34,246 nt of DNA from Lachnospiraceae bacterium (GTDB lineage: Bacteria; Bacillota; Clostridia; Lachnospirales; Lachnospiraceae), in contig JAETQH010000044.1 of the NCBI GenBank assembly GCA_021770785.1, positions 1 through 34,246 of the forward strand, in the 5' to 3' direction. The position numbers were made by a program, and so were the translations under genes. This document shows, one piece after another, positions 1-8,915 of this stretch. The notes beneath the pieces were generated by a model. That model saw only the letters and a list, made by a program, of their open reading frames with translations. It was not told where the DNA came from and searched no databases. Every line of letters starts with the position of its first letter. Within the stretch, counting starts at the first letter, position 1.

Positions 1-2150
1 AGATAAAAACGTGCCGTAAAACACAGCACGTTAAGATAGACAATATGAAGGAGATGCCGAATTCAATCTGCGGTAATACTGCCGTAGGTGGGAACTATAA
101 TTCGACGTGTGACAGTAAGCTGTTAAGTGTAAAAGTGCCAGCTACGGTAACAAGTATAAATAGCTATGCTTTTTGGATATGCAGTAGTTTGATGACTGTA
201 GAACTGTCGGATGGAGTAAGTGAGATAGGACGGGGAGCATTTAAAGGATGCAATAAATTAGAAAACATTAATATACCAGAAAGTGTGTCAACAATTGGGG
301 CATTCGCATTTGATGGCTGTGGTTGTTTAAAGAATATATTGATACCTGGTGGTGTTACAGTTTTAAATGAAGGTACATTTAGAGACTGTGTCAATTTAGG
401 GAGCATTACTTTATCAAGTGGATTACAGATAATTTATTCTAATGTTTTCAACAAGTGTAGTAGCCTGCAAAGTATAAGTATACCGGATACGGTTGTAACT
501 ATGAGGGATAAGTTTATTGGCTGCAATAGTCTGGCGGAAATTAACGTGGCAGCTACAAATACAGCTTATAAATCGATAAGTGGGATCTTATATGATATAG
601 ATATGACAACTTTAATAAAATGTCCTCCGGCAAAAGAAATAAGTAGTTTTAGTGTACCAGATGGAATAAAAATACTAGGGACTGAAGCGTTTGCAGATTG
701 TAATAGACTTACTACAGTTTTTTTGCCGGATAGTCTTGAAGAAATGGGAGATGTGGCTTTTTATGGTACAGGTATTACTGAAATTATTATTCCTATGCAT
801 GTGAACAAAATCAATGTATCAACAAAAGGTGGTGATTGTTTTCCGTTCAAAGGTGCAACATGCCTAAAAAAAATAGAAGTAGCAGAGGATAATGTTAATT
901 ATTCCAGTTATGAAGGGTGTTTATATTCAAAAGATAAAGAGACACTAATTATGTGCCCAGAGGGAAAACAGACGGTAAAATTATATGATGGTGTAGAAAC
1001 AATTGGTTTTAAAGCGTTCGAATATTGCAGTTTAATAAAAGATGTGATTATTCCAGATGGTGTTATAACAATAGGTGCCAGTTCATTTCATGATTGTATT
1101 GGACTAAAAACAATAGTTATTCCTGATAGTGTTATAAACATTACAGATGCCACAGTATATGGTCATCCGGGAGTGTTTGATGGTTGCACCGAGCTTGTGA
1201 TTAAATGTAATTCTGGTTCTTATGCGGAACAGTATGCAATAGAGAATGGGATTTCGTATGGTTCAATTGAAATAGCAGTACATACTCATTCCTATACAGA
1301 AGAGATAACAAAATGTGCTACCTGTATAAATTCTGGAATAAAAACTTATACCTGTATAAGCTGTGGAGATACATATACTGAAGAAATCCCAGCAACCGGA
1401 CATACGATTGTAATCGATGAAATGCAACCGGCTACTTGCACCAAAGCGGGAAAGACAGAGGGAAGTCATTGCAATGTTTGTGGTGAAATTATCACCGCAC
1501 AGAAAGAAGTTCCGGCAACCGGGCATACATATGAAACAATCCTTACAAAAGCAACTACAGAACAGGATGGTAGCAGTATAAAAAAATGTAATGTCTGCGG
1601 ACAGACGGTAACAGATGCAATTATCTATTATCCGAAAAATATTACATTATCTAAAACAGATTATATTTATAACGGAAAGGAAAAGAAGCCGCTAGTTACT
1701 GTAATAGACAGTGTAGGGAATGAAATAGGCAGTGAAAATTATACAATTTCTTACAGTAATAATAAAAAAGTTGGAAAGTCTGTGGTAACAATTAAGTTTA
1801 ATGGCAATTATACAGGAATGATTCAAAAGGTCTTTACAATTAAACCGAAAGGTACGAGCATTCTCAAAATAAGCAGTAAAAAGAAAGGCTTTATTGTAAA
1901 ATGGAAAAAGCAAACCAATCAGACAAGCGGGTATCAAATTCAATATTCTACTAGTAGTAAATTTACAAAAAAAATGACTGACAATGTGGCAATAACAAAA
2001 AATAATACGATATCGAAAAATATTTCCAAACTGAAAGCAAAGAAGACTTATTACGTTAGGATTCGGACTTATAAGATGGTAAAGGTGGACGGAAAATCTA
2101 CAAAGATTTATTCGGAATGGTCGAAATCAAAAAAGATTAAGACAAAATAA
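1..2150 (+). CDS. BspA-like leucine-rich-repeat surface protein, 5' end outside window
   Basis: Probable surface protein with a BspA/LRR_5 repeat region, then CxxC modules, an Ig/MBG-like domain and a C-terminal fibronectin type III-like domain. Counting from the first ATG (45), LRR_5 units with the pattern 'IGxxAFxxCxxLxxIxIPxxV' run from about residue 25 to 400. His/CxxC modules ('CISCGDTY', 'CNVCGEII', 'CNVCGQTV', with 'PATGH') occupy about 413-525. A beta-rich domain follows at about 528-603, and the FnIII-like end has 'GYQIQYSTSSKF' and 'YYVRIRTYK'. ATG 45 is probably not the real start: AAGGAG lies downstream of it, no signal peptide is present, and the frame stays open to base 3. The secretion signal is therefore presumably beyond the left edge. 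Base composition is AT-rich compared with the housekeeping genes. Ligand and anchoring mode are unknown. Confidence 0.85.
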   Translation, partial: IKTCRKTQHVKIDNMKEMPNSICGNTAVGGNYNSTCDSKLLSVKVPATVTSINSYAFWICSSLMTVELSDGVSEIGRGAFKGCNKLENINIPESVSTIGAFAFDGCGCLKNILIPGGVTVLNEGTFRDCVNLGSITLSSGLQIIYSNVFNKCSSLQSISIPDTVVTMRDKFIGCNSLAEINVAATNTAYKSISGILYDIDMTTLIKCPPAKEISSFSVPDGIKILGTEAFADCNRLTTVFLPDSLEEMGDVAFYGTGITEIIIPMHVNKINVSTKGGDCFPFKGATCLKKIEVAEDNVNYSSYEGCLYSKDKETLIMCPEGKQTVKLYDGVETIGFKAFEYCSLIKDVIIPDGVITIGASSFHDCIGLKTIVIPDSVINITDATVYGHPGVFDGCTELVIKCNSGSYAEQYAIENGISYGSIEIAVHTHSYTEEITKCATCINSGIKTYTCISCGDTYTEEIPATGHTIVIDEMQPATCTKAGKTEGSHCNVCGEIITAQKEVPATGHTYETILTKATTEQDGSSIKKCNVCGQTVTDAIIYYPKNITLSKTDYIYNGKEKKPLVTVIDSVGNEIGSENYTISYSNNKKVGKSVVTIKFNGNYTGMIQKVFTIKPKGTSILKISSKKKGFIVKWKKQTNQTSGYQIQYSTSSKFTKKMTDNVAITKNNTISKNISKLKAKKTYYVRIRTYKMVKVDGKSTKIYSEWSKSKKIKTK

Positions 2151-2307
2151 CTGCTTGTGAAAAGATATATACAAGGACAGAATTTTTTTCTAACGTAGCG
2201 AAGACACGGGGAGGCGGGACGCACATTTAAGATGAAAGCAAATTAAAGGTAATTATAACAATGTGAAAAAATAAAAAGGTTTTGGAAATAATTACGGAGG
2301 AAATGTT

Positions 2308-5300
2308 ATGAAACACAAAGGACGAAAAACAGGAAGCAGGCTTTTAGCGTTGCTCTTAATAGCAGTAATGCTAATCACAGCGTCGGATATTACAGTACCG
2401 GCGGAGCCTACAGCAACAGAGGAAATTCTTTCTGTAGAGGAAACAGCAGTTGGGGAAGAGGAAACACAGCCAGAAAGTGTGGAAGAAACAGAAAACTCGG
2501 AAGATTCTGACACTAAAAATGGTCAGGCAGAAACCACAGGCAGCGTTCAAACAACCGAAACGGAAGAAAGTGGGATTTCCGGTACAGAAGATTTAGAAGA
2601 TAAAAAAATCTCAGAGGAAGAAAAACTGGAAACTTCTGAAATAACCGAAAAAGAAGAAACGGAGAGAGACCCCGCTGAAATCGAAACAATGGAGGAAGAA
2701 GAATTAGAGGAAGAACCAGCTATAAAAGCAGATTCCACATCTCCGGCAAATCCGGTGCACCACTGTACAAAACAGAACGATGGCACGGATTATACCGATT
2801 GGTCTTATGTCTATTTTGGCAGTTATCCACAGTCCGAAGTGACCGGGGACGCCCTAACATCGGCAATCACTGGAGCAGTTTATGACAACAATGGAGATGC
2901 CTGGGTAAACGGTACGAAGTACCGGAGAATTAGTAAGAGTGATACCAATTACGACGGATATTTTGGCGATGGTACTTACCGTTATTTTAGATGGGAACGG
3001 ATAAAATGGAGGGTACTGCAGAATGACGGGAATACCTTGTTTGTGGTGACTGACAAGGGGTTAGACTGTAAAGATTATAATGAAGAATATAAATCTATCA
3101 CATGGGAAAACTGTACCCTGCGGGAGTGGCTGAACGGTGATTTCTTCGAAACTGCGTTCAGCAGTGCAGAACAGGGAGCGGTTGTAGGACAAACAGTAGT
3201 GAATGAAGATAATTCAGACTATAATACAGAAGGCGGAAATAATACAAATGATAAGGTGCACCTGCTTTCTATCGGGGAAGTGATAAATCCGTCCTATGGG
3301 TTCTGTGAGGATTATAGTACATATTCAGCTAGCAGATGTGTGCAGACAAGTGATTTTGCAAATATTAAGGGGGCATATATTGAATGCAACAGTCACTGGT
3401 GGTTGCGGTCACCTGGACGTGTTACAAGCTACGCTGCATCTGTCAATATCTATGGGTACATCCGTAAATTTGGTGATTTTGTTGACTTTAATATGGTTAC
3501 TGTTGTGCCAGCTTTGCATATTAATCTCTCCTCTAATCTTTGGTCTCTCACCGATGACGGAACCAGCGGAGCAGGAGGAAACGGAGGAACAGGCGATGAC
3601 GGAAATACTGGTAATGGAAACGCAGGGAACGGGAACGGTAACACTGGTGAGACTACTCCGCCGGATAATTCTTTAGACACAACCTTTGACGCCTCCCTTT
3701 ACCAGGCTTCCTACATCTACGATTTTTACCAAAACACCGACAGCGGCATGGAATCCTATTTTAACTCAGACACGCCGTCTAAAATTATAAACACCGAAGC
3801 GGAAAAATCCGGGCTTGCCACAAGTGCACAGGCATGGAAAGATTTACAGACGCTGCTAGGTGCGATAGACGACCCATCAAATCTTTTAGATAAACCGTTT
3901 GAAAAAATGGATTTATATGAGGGGATTATATTCAGCTTGTTTGAGACAGCTTCCGAGAATAGCGGTTTCCAAGGCGAAGATATTATAAAAGAAGCAAATT
4001 CACTCCTTAGCGTTATTAAAAATGACATGAATGCCCTATACGGAATTCGGATTGGAGAAGATAATGATATTTCCGGCTTAACAAAAGAGCAGAAGGAAAA
4101 ACTGAGGGAGGTGTCACAGGGTTATTTTAAAGATAAAGGAATCGTAAAATCAGCAGAGGTCTTATCCAATATTTCACAGGCAGTGGACTATATCGGAGAT
4201 TTGCAGGAGCTTTGTGAGTATCAGAGCAGTTGTATCGCAATTATGGAAATGAGTGAAGCTTACCAAACTATTTTGCAGGATATGTATGAACTCTGTCCGG
4301 CTGAAAACATTGACTTAAAGATGGCATTAAAAGAATGCACCTCTGTAATGAAAATGAGTGAAGAAATGTTAGCATGTAAAATGGAAATACATGCCATAGG
4401 CGTTGTCGGCAAGGAAGTGGCGAAATGTGGAATCAGTAAATTGTGGGGAAGTGTAAAGGAAGAAATTTATGCCTCCAATCCCTATGCCGCCTTATGCTGG
4501 GCTTCTTATAAATCAACCACATATTTTTGCAATGCTGTTTTTAATACAAATGATGTGGCAGAACGGACGGTTAAGGTAGCGGCAATGATGGATGTCCGTG
4601 CTTTGGTGCAGAGTGCATATGAGAGGGAAAAATCCGGTTTTGCAAATTCCAGAGTAACGGAAAATGCGGAAAAATATCTTGCGGCAATCGATGTGAATTT
4701 TAAGTACTTAGACGAGGACTGCAATGCGGCATATAGCTTTGCAGAATCAACATCAGAGGGACTTTTGGCAAGGCTGCAGGCGGCTTTTGGAAAGAATGAT
4801 GCCGAAGAATTAAAAAAGCAGATTAAAAGTATCCAGAACATTTATTATTCCGAGTACGAATCTACAAAAACCGCATGGGTTTATGGCTTGGAGGCGGACT
4901 ATCCGGAAAAGTATTCTGAGTATGAGCATTTATTGGATGAATCATGGAACCGGATTAAGAAAAAGTATCATATTGCCTGTCCGGTAAATGTTTATGTGTA
5001 TGATGCGTCTGGAAAACTGGTGGCTTCTGTGGTAAATAATGTGCCATATTGCAAGGCAGATGCCCCATTTACCGTGGCTGCTGTCGATGACGAGAAGGAA
5101 ATCTGGTTCTATGGTGATGCGGGGCAGTATACAGTCAGCTATATCGGAACGGATAACGGAACGATGGACATCACCATTGAGGAATACAGCGCTTCCGGCG
5201 ATATGTCCAGACAGGTGAAACATATGGACGTTCCGCTGACAAACGGGAAAGCATATTCTTCACAGGAAAACGTGGCGTCTGACAGCAATATCTATGAGCT

Positions 5301-6126
5301 GAAAGAAGACGGAACAGCAAATAGCCTGAAACCGACAGTAGATACAGCAGATACAAGTATTCCTAAATATACGTTGACAATAAATAATGGATATATGGTA
5401 GACGGATTAAACAGCGGTTATACAGGAACCTATTGCGCAGGGGAAAAAGTAACCGTTTATGCCAATGTACCGGAGGAAGCAGTTTGGAAAGGCTGGAAAT
5501 CCGATGTGCCGGAAACTGTGTTTAAGGATAAAACTGCAAAAGCTACCACCTTTACCATGCCTGCAAAAAATGTGAATGTAACGGCGGTATATGACATTAA
5601 GACAACAAAACTCAAGATTTCCGCTCCTTCTAAGAAAATCGCCGCTGGCAAAAAAGTACAGCTTACCGCTAAGATAACTCCGAAAAATGCTACAAACCAA
5701 AAAGTGACATGGAAATCCAGCAACAAGAAATACGCTACGGTAAGTTCCAAAGGTGTCGTAACCACTAAAAAAGCCGGAGCAGGAAAAACTGTCACCATCA
5801 CGGCGAAAGCCAAAGATGGCAGCGGCATGAAAGCATCCGTTAAAATCAAAATCATGAAAAATGCCGTCACCAAGGTAAAGATAAAAAATGCTCCGAAAAC
5901 ATTAAAAGTTAAGAAGAGCATAACCCTGAAGGCAGCCGTTTCCACCAACGGAAAAAATGCCAATAAAACCCTGAAATGGACAAGCTCTAATTCCAAATAT
6001 GCCACAGTAAATTCTAAGGGAAAAGTAACGGCGAAGAAAGCCGGGAAGGGAAAGATCGTTACCATTACGGCAGCGTCCACTGACGGCACAGACAAAAAAG
6101 CAAAGGTAAAGATAAAACTAAAATAA
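2308..6126 (+). CDS. Large secreted multidomain protein: DUF6273, helical region, InlB-like and two Big_2 domains
   Basis: Predicted exported protein of 1272 aa with no recognised enzymatic activity. A signal peptide (basic start, then 'LLALLLIAVMLITA') is followed by a Glu/Thr/Ser-rich segment to about residue 145. A DUF6273-type domain spans about 165-412, with 'FGSYPQ', 'WRVLQNDGN', 'LREWLN', 'WWLRSPG' and 'VVPALHINL'. A Gly/Asn linker (about 419-451) leads to a long mostly helical region (about 455-885). A divergent InlB B-repeat-like unit ('WKGWKSDVPE', 'FTMPAKNVNVTAVYD') is at about 1020-1095. Two Big_2 Ig-like domains ('WKSSNKKYATVSSKG', 'WTSSNSKYATVNSKG') form the Lys-rich C terminus. 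The start has a good GGAGG site (TACGGAGGAAATGTTATG). No LPXTG motif is visible, so anchoring is unclear. Adhesion or carbohydrate binding is inference from the domain types. Confidence 0.85.
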   Translation: MKHKGRKTGSRLLALLLIAVMLITASDITVPAEPTATEEILSVEETAVGEEETQPESVEETENSEDSDTKNGQAETTGSVQTTETEESGISGTEDLEDKKISEEEKLETSEITEKEETERDPAEIETMEEEELEEEPAIKADSTSPANPVHHCTKQNDGTDYTDWSYVYFGSYPQSEVTGDALTSAITGAVYDNNGDAWVNGTKYRRISKSDTNYDGYFGDGTYRYFRWERIKWRVLQNDGNTLFVVTDKGLDCKDYNEEYKSITWENCTLREWLNGDFFETAFSSAEQGAVVGQTVVNEDNSDYNTEGGNNTNDKVHLLSIGEVINPSYGFCEDYSTYSASRCVQTSDFANIKGAYIECNSHWWLRSPGRVTSYAASVNIYGYIRKFGDFVDFNMVTVVPALHINLSSNLWSLTDDGTSGAGGNGGTGDDGNTGNGNAGNGNGNTGETTPPDNSLDTTFDASLYQASYIYDFYQNTDSGMESYFNSDTPSKIINTEAEKSGLATSAQAWKDLQTLLGAIDDPSNLLDKPFEKMDLYEGIIFSLFETASENSGFQGEDIIKEANSLLSVIKNDMNALYGIRIGEDNDISGLTKEQKEKLREVSQGYFKDKGIVKSAEVLSNISQAVDYIGDLQELCEYQSSCIAIMEMSEAYQTILQDMYELCPAENIDLKMALKECTSVMKMSEEMLACKMEIHAIGVVGKEVAKCGISKLWGSVKEEIYASNPYAALCWASYKSTTYFCNAVFNTNDVAERTVKVAAMMDVRALVQSAYEREKSGFANSRVTENAEKYLAAIDVNFKYLDEDCNAAYSFAESTSEGLLARLQAAFGKNDAEELKKQIKSIQNIYYSEYESTKTAWVYGLEADYPEKYSEYEHLLDESWNRIKKKYHIACPVNVYVYDASGKLVASVVNNVPYCKADAPFTVAAVDDEKEIWFYGDAGQYTVSYIGTDNGTMDITIEEYSASGDMSRQVKHMDVPLTNGKAYSSQENVASDSNIYELKEDGTANSLKPTVDTADTSIPKYTLTINNGYMVDGLNSGYTGTYCAGEKVTVYANVPEEAVWKGWKSDVPETVFKDKTAKATTFTMPAKNVNVTAVYDIKTTKLKISAPSKKIAAGKKVQLTAKITPKNATNQKVTWKSSNKKYATVSSKGVVTTKKAGAGKTVTITAKAKDGSGMKASVKIKIMKNAVTKVKIKNAPKTLKVKKSITLKAAVSTNGKNANKTLKWTSSNSKYATVNSKGKVTAKKAGKGKIVTITAASTDGTDKKAKVKIKLK

Positions 6127-6222
6127 TTTTTCATGCAAATGGCTGTCGGGGCAAAAAGCAGTTACAAGGAGTACTTTTAGAGACAAGGGGTAAACTGGAC
6201 AAGAAAGTATTTCTGATACACA

Positions 6223-6354
6223 GCCGGGAAGTGCAGACAGTTTCAGACAGACCATTCCAAGGACGCCGGTGCTTAACGAGGTACGAGTTTAGCATCCGCT
6301 GCGCTCCTTGGTGAGCGAGAGCGTGTCTGAATGAGACTGTCTGCACTTCCCGGC
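6223..6354. repeat. 132-bp interrupted palindrome (possible dispersed intergenic element)
   Basis: Outer arms 6223-6241 and 6336-6354 are perfect 19-bp inverted complements, starting GCCGGGAAGTGCAG. Inner paired blocks follow: TTCAGACA (6242-6249) with TGTCTGAA (6324-6331), and CCAAGGA (6257-6263) with TCCTTGG (6305-6311). A weaker innermost pairing involves GTGCTTAAC and GTTTAGCAT. Either strand would fold into one long stem with internal loops. It is far larger than a rho-independent terminator and has no T-run. A 78-codon minus-strand frame crosses it but is forced by the palindrome and is not called. It may be one copy of a dispersed genomic repeat (inference). Confidence 0.75.
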
Positions 6355-6384
6355 GTCCCTCTCTCAAAAACCTGAAAAAATCAG

Positions 6385-6413
6385 TTGCATTTTTCTACAA
6401 TAATCATTATAAT
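6385..6413 (+). promoter_or_regulatory. Sigma-A-type promoter with -10 inside a 17-bp palindrome
   Basis: TTGCAT (6385-6390), a 17-bp spacer and TATAAT (6408-6413) lie upstream of the Rpn-type gene. The -10 hexamer sits inside the perfect palindrome ATCATTATAATAATGAT (6403-6419), which could be an operator. The predicted leader is about 165 nt. Confidence 0.6.
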
Positions 6414-6585
6414 AATGATGTTATCAATTCTGATATCAAAGCAATTATCCTATCAAATTTGTCTGATATAGCATTTTGTAAATTACATGACCAAATAACT
6501 TGAAAACACTATGCAGAAAACAGGCAATGACCGGGCACATCGCCCAATTTATTCAAATCGGAAACAACATAAAAGGGGGAATCTT

Positions 6586-7482
6586 ATGGCAAAAGAAGAA
6601 CCGTTTGTAACGAATGTAGCAGAATTTTTTCCAGAAGGCTACGCATTTAACTTAAGTGATTTCGCATTGTTTTTATCAGTAATGAAAAACAAGCACGCCT
6701 ATGAATGTGTGCTTAGCATCATCTTAGACGAGCCGGAAATCAAAATGTCAGAGGTTAAAGTGGAACAGGTGATTCTAAACAAATACGGAAAGCGTGCCAT
6801 TCGCCTGGACGCCTGGGGAAGAACCACCGATGACAGGCAGGTAAATATGGAGATGGAAAATAATGCAGGCAATGATAATGTAGTAAAGCGTTCCCGGTAT
6901 TACCAGGGACTTTTAGACAGTCCCATACTAAAATCAGGAAAAAAGACAAAGTACAGGGAACTGCCCTCCACAATTATTATTTTTATCACCCAGGAAGATA
7001 TTTTCGGAAAAGACAGGGCAAAGTATACCTTCACAGAGCAATGCGAGGAAATAGAAGGTCTGCACCTTGAGGACGGTACAACAAAAATTTTTCTGAATAT
7101 GAGCAGTAAAAATGGTTCCAAAGAGCTGGTAAGTCTGTTACAATATATGCGTAACACGAAGTTAGACAATCCTGAAATCCAGGTGAAAGACGAGAGGATT
7201 GTGGAGCTAGATAAGATTGTATCAGAAGTAAAAGAATCAGAAGAATGGGAGGCAGTGCAGATGAACATTCTTGAGGTTGGAATTAACAGGGGAATTAGCA
7301 GAGGGGAAACACAAAAACTGGTGCAGCAGGTATGTAAAAAGTTAGCAAAAGGCAATTCGGTGGAAGAAATTGCGGATATGCTGGAAGAAGAACCGGAAAT
7401 GATTCAAACCATATGTGATATAGCAGCGCAATATGCGCCGGATTACGATATCGGCAAAATTACAAAAGAGCTAATAAAGTAG
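6586..7482 (+). CDS. Rpn-family PD-(D/E)XK nuclease / putative transposase-type protein
   Basis: Member of the Rpn group, recombination-promoting PD-(D/E)XK nucleases often annotated as 'PD-(D/E)XK nuclease family transposase'. The start is ATG 6586, preceded by AAAGGGGG; an upstream in-frame ATG at 6511 has no ribosome site and adds 25 non-conserved residues. Length is 298 aa. The nuclease core is visible as 'IRLDAWGRTTDDRQVNMEMEN', with Asp75 and Glu89/Glu91 as the likely metal-binding acidic residues. It is followed by 'RSRYYQGLLDS', another family hallmark. The C terminus is helical, with a short 'NSVEEIADMLEEEPEMIQ' segment resembling the helix-turn-helix-like tail common in this family. 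It is a stand-alone gene with its own promoter and a large palindrome just upstream. I see no terminal repeats or target duplications, so mobility is not shown. Confidence 0.8.
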   Translation: MAKEEPFVTNVAEFFPEGYAFNLSDFALFLSVMKNKHAYECVLSIILDEPEIKMSEVKVEQVILNKYGKRAIRLDAWGRTTDDRQVNMEMENNAGNDNVVKRSRYYQGLLDSPILKSGKKTKYRELPSTIIIFITQEDIFGKDRAKYTFTEQCEEIEGLHLEDGTTKIFLNMSSKNGSKELVSLLQYMRNTKLDNPEIQVKDERIVELDKIVSEVKESEEWEAVQMNILEVGINRGISRGETQKLVQQVCKKLAKGNSVEEIADMLEEEPEMIQTICDIAAQYAPDYDIGKITKELIK

Positions 7483-7570
7483 TCTTCGCGGAATTTTAAT
7501 CTGCAACAAATTTCTGCAAAAGAACTGACAGAGTATATTACATTCAAACAATGAAAGAAATGAGGTAACC

Positions 7571-8728
7571 ATGAAACGTGTATTTTTAATCGTATTAGAC
7601 AGTGTAGGAATCGGAGAAATGCCGGATGCGGCGGACTACGGGGACGCCGGGAGCAATACCATTTTAGCGGCTTCCCAAAGCCCTTATTTTTCCATGCCGA
7701 ATATGAGAAAACTTGGTTTTTTCAATATTGACGGGGTAAACATCGGGGAAAAAGAAGCAAATCCCATCGGAGCGGTGGCAAGAATGACGGAGGTTTCCAA
7801 GGGGAAAGATACCACCATCGGCCATTGGGAGATTGCAGGGGTGATTTCACCAAGCCCGCTGCCAACTTATCCCAACGGCTTCCCGGGGGAAGTCTTAAAG
7901 GAGTTTAGCGAGAGGACAGGCAGGGGCGTACTCTGTAACAAGCCCTATTCCGGCACGGACGTCATCCGGGATTATGGGGAAGAACACATGAAAACGGGGG
8001 ATTTGATTGTCTATACTTCTGCAGATTCCGTGTTCCAGATTGCAGCCCATGAGGATATTGTCCCGGTGGAGATGCTTTATGAATACTGCCGCATCGCAAG
8101 GAAAATGTTACAGGGAGAGCATGGTGTGGGACGTGTCATTGCAAGACCCTTTGCCGGAGATTCGGGGAACTTTACCAGAACCACGAGACGCCACGATTTT
8201 TCCTTACAGCCGCCGAAAACCACCATGTTAGACCAGTTGAGCGGCAGCGGCTTTGATGTGCTTTCCGTGGGAAAAATCATTGATATTTTTGCGGAAAAAG
8301 GGATTACCGAATATGTCCGCACCACAGGAAATGAGGACGGAATCAACAAAACGTTAGAATATATGAAAAAGGACTTTAACGGGTTGTGTTTTACTAATCT
8401 GGTGGATTATGACATGCTCTACGGACACCGCAACGATGTGGAGGGCTATGCGAAGGCGCTGACCTATTTTGATGAGCGGCTGCCGGAGCTGCTTTCTGCC
8501 ATGAGGGAGGAAGATATCCTTATGATTACCGCAGACCACGGCTGCGACCCCAGCACGCCTTCCACTGACCATTCCAGAGAGTATACGCCGTTAGTGATTT
8601 ACGGAAATCCGGTAAAAGCCGGGGAAAACTACGGCACCAGAGAGAGCTTTGCGGATATTGCAGCCACCATACTTGCGTATTTTAACCTTAAACCGGAATG
8701 TGCAGGGGCAGCTATTCCTATTTTGTGA
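7571..8728 (+). CDS. deoB: Phosphopentomutase
   Basis: Interconverts ribose 1-phosphate or deoxyribose 1-phosphate and the 5-phosphates in nucleoside salvage; cytosolic and metal-dependent. The 385-aa length fits the bacterial family. The alkaline-phosphatase-superfamily N terminus 'VFLIVLDSVGIGEMPDA' carries the first metal-binding Asp. 'GKDTTIGHWEI' supplies the region around the phosphorylated Thr, and 'ITADHGCDPSTPSTDHS' near residue 318 contains further metal ligands. The start follows GAGGTAACCATG. Other deo or pup genes are not adjacent here, so it seems to be a single-gene unit between the Rpn-type gene and prfC. Confidence 0.95.
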   Translation: MKRVFLIVLDSVGIGEMPDAADYGDAGSNTILAASQSPYFSMPNMRKLGFFNIDGVNIGEKEANPIGAVARMTEVSKGKDTTIGHWEIAGVISPSPLPTYPNGFPGEVLKEFSERTGRGVLCNKPYSGTDVIRDYGEEHMKTGDLIVYTSADSVFQIAAHEDIVPVEMLYEYCRIARKMLQGEHGVGRVIARPFAGDSGNFTRTTRRHDFSLQPPKTTMLDQLSGSGFDVLSVGKIIDIFAEKGITEYVRTTGNEDGINKTLEYMKKDFNGLCFTNLVDYDMLYGHRNDVEGYAKALTYFDERLPELLSAMREEDILMITADHGCDPSTPSTDHSREYTPLVIYGNPVKAGENYGTRESFADIAATILAYFNLKPECAGAAIPIL

Positions 8729-8787
8729 GATCTATCTTAAATTGCTGTATTGGAAGTTTGAGCTTGCGCGAACGTTTCAGGAAAATT

Positions 8788-8816
8788 TTGCTTTTTTTCT
8801 GAAAATATGTTATAGT
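8788..8816 (+). promoter_or_regulatory. Promoter for prfC
   Basis: TTGCTT (8788-8793), a 17-bp spacer and TATAGT (8811-8816), with a TG extension before the -10, lie 100 bp upstream of the preferred prfC start. The fit to a sigma-A promoter is good. Confidence 0.55.
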
Positions 8817-8915
8817 GCCAAAGTGCGCAGTGCGGGAGGTGCTTTAGAACAGAAGCTTTTGTCCGTAACTGCAAAACAGTAGATAGATTTTATGGATTTG
8901 GAGGATAGATTTGTT

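Noticed and set aside
3380..3540. Variable region of a diversity-generating retroelement in the DUF6273 domain
   Set aside because: The WWLRSPG core prompted the idea, but there is no reverse transcriptase or template repeat in the window.
5457..6134. 225-codon minus-strand ORF opposite the Big_2 domains
   Set aside because: It is the Phe/Val-rich complement of Lys-rich repeat coding sequence, with no ribosome site; the plus-strand domains are clear.
6131..6367. 78-codon minus-strand ORF across the palindrome
   Set aside because: Its open frame is a by-product of the inverted repeat, and no ribosome site is visible.
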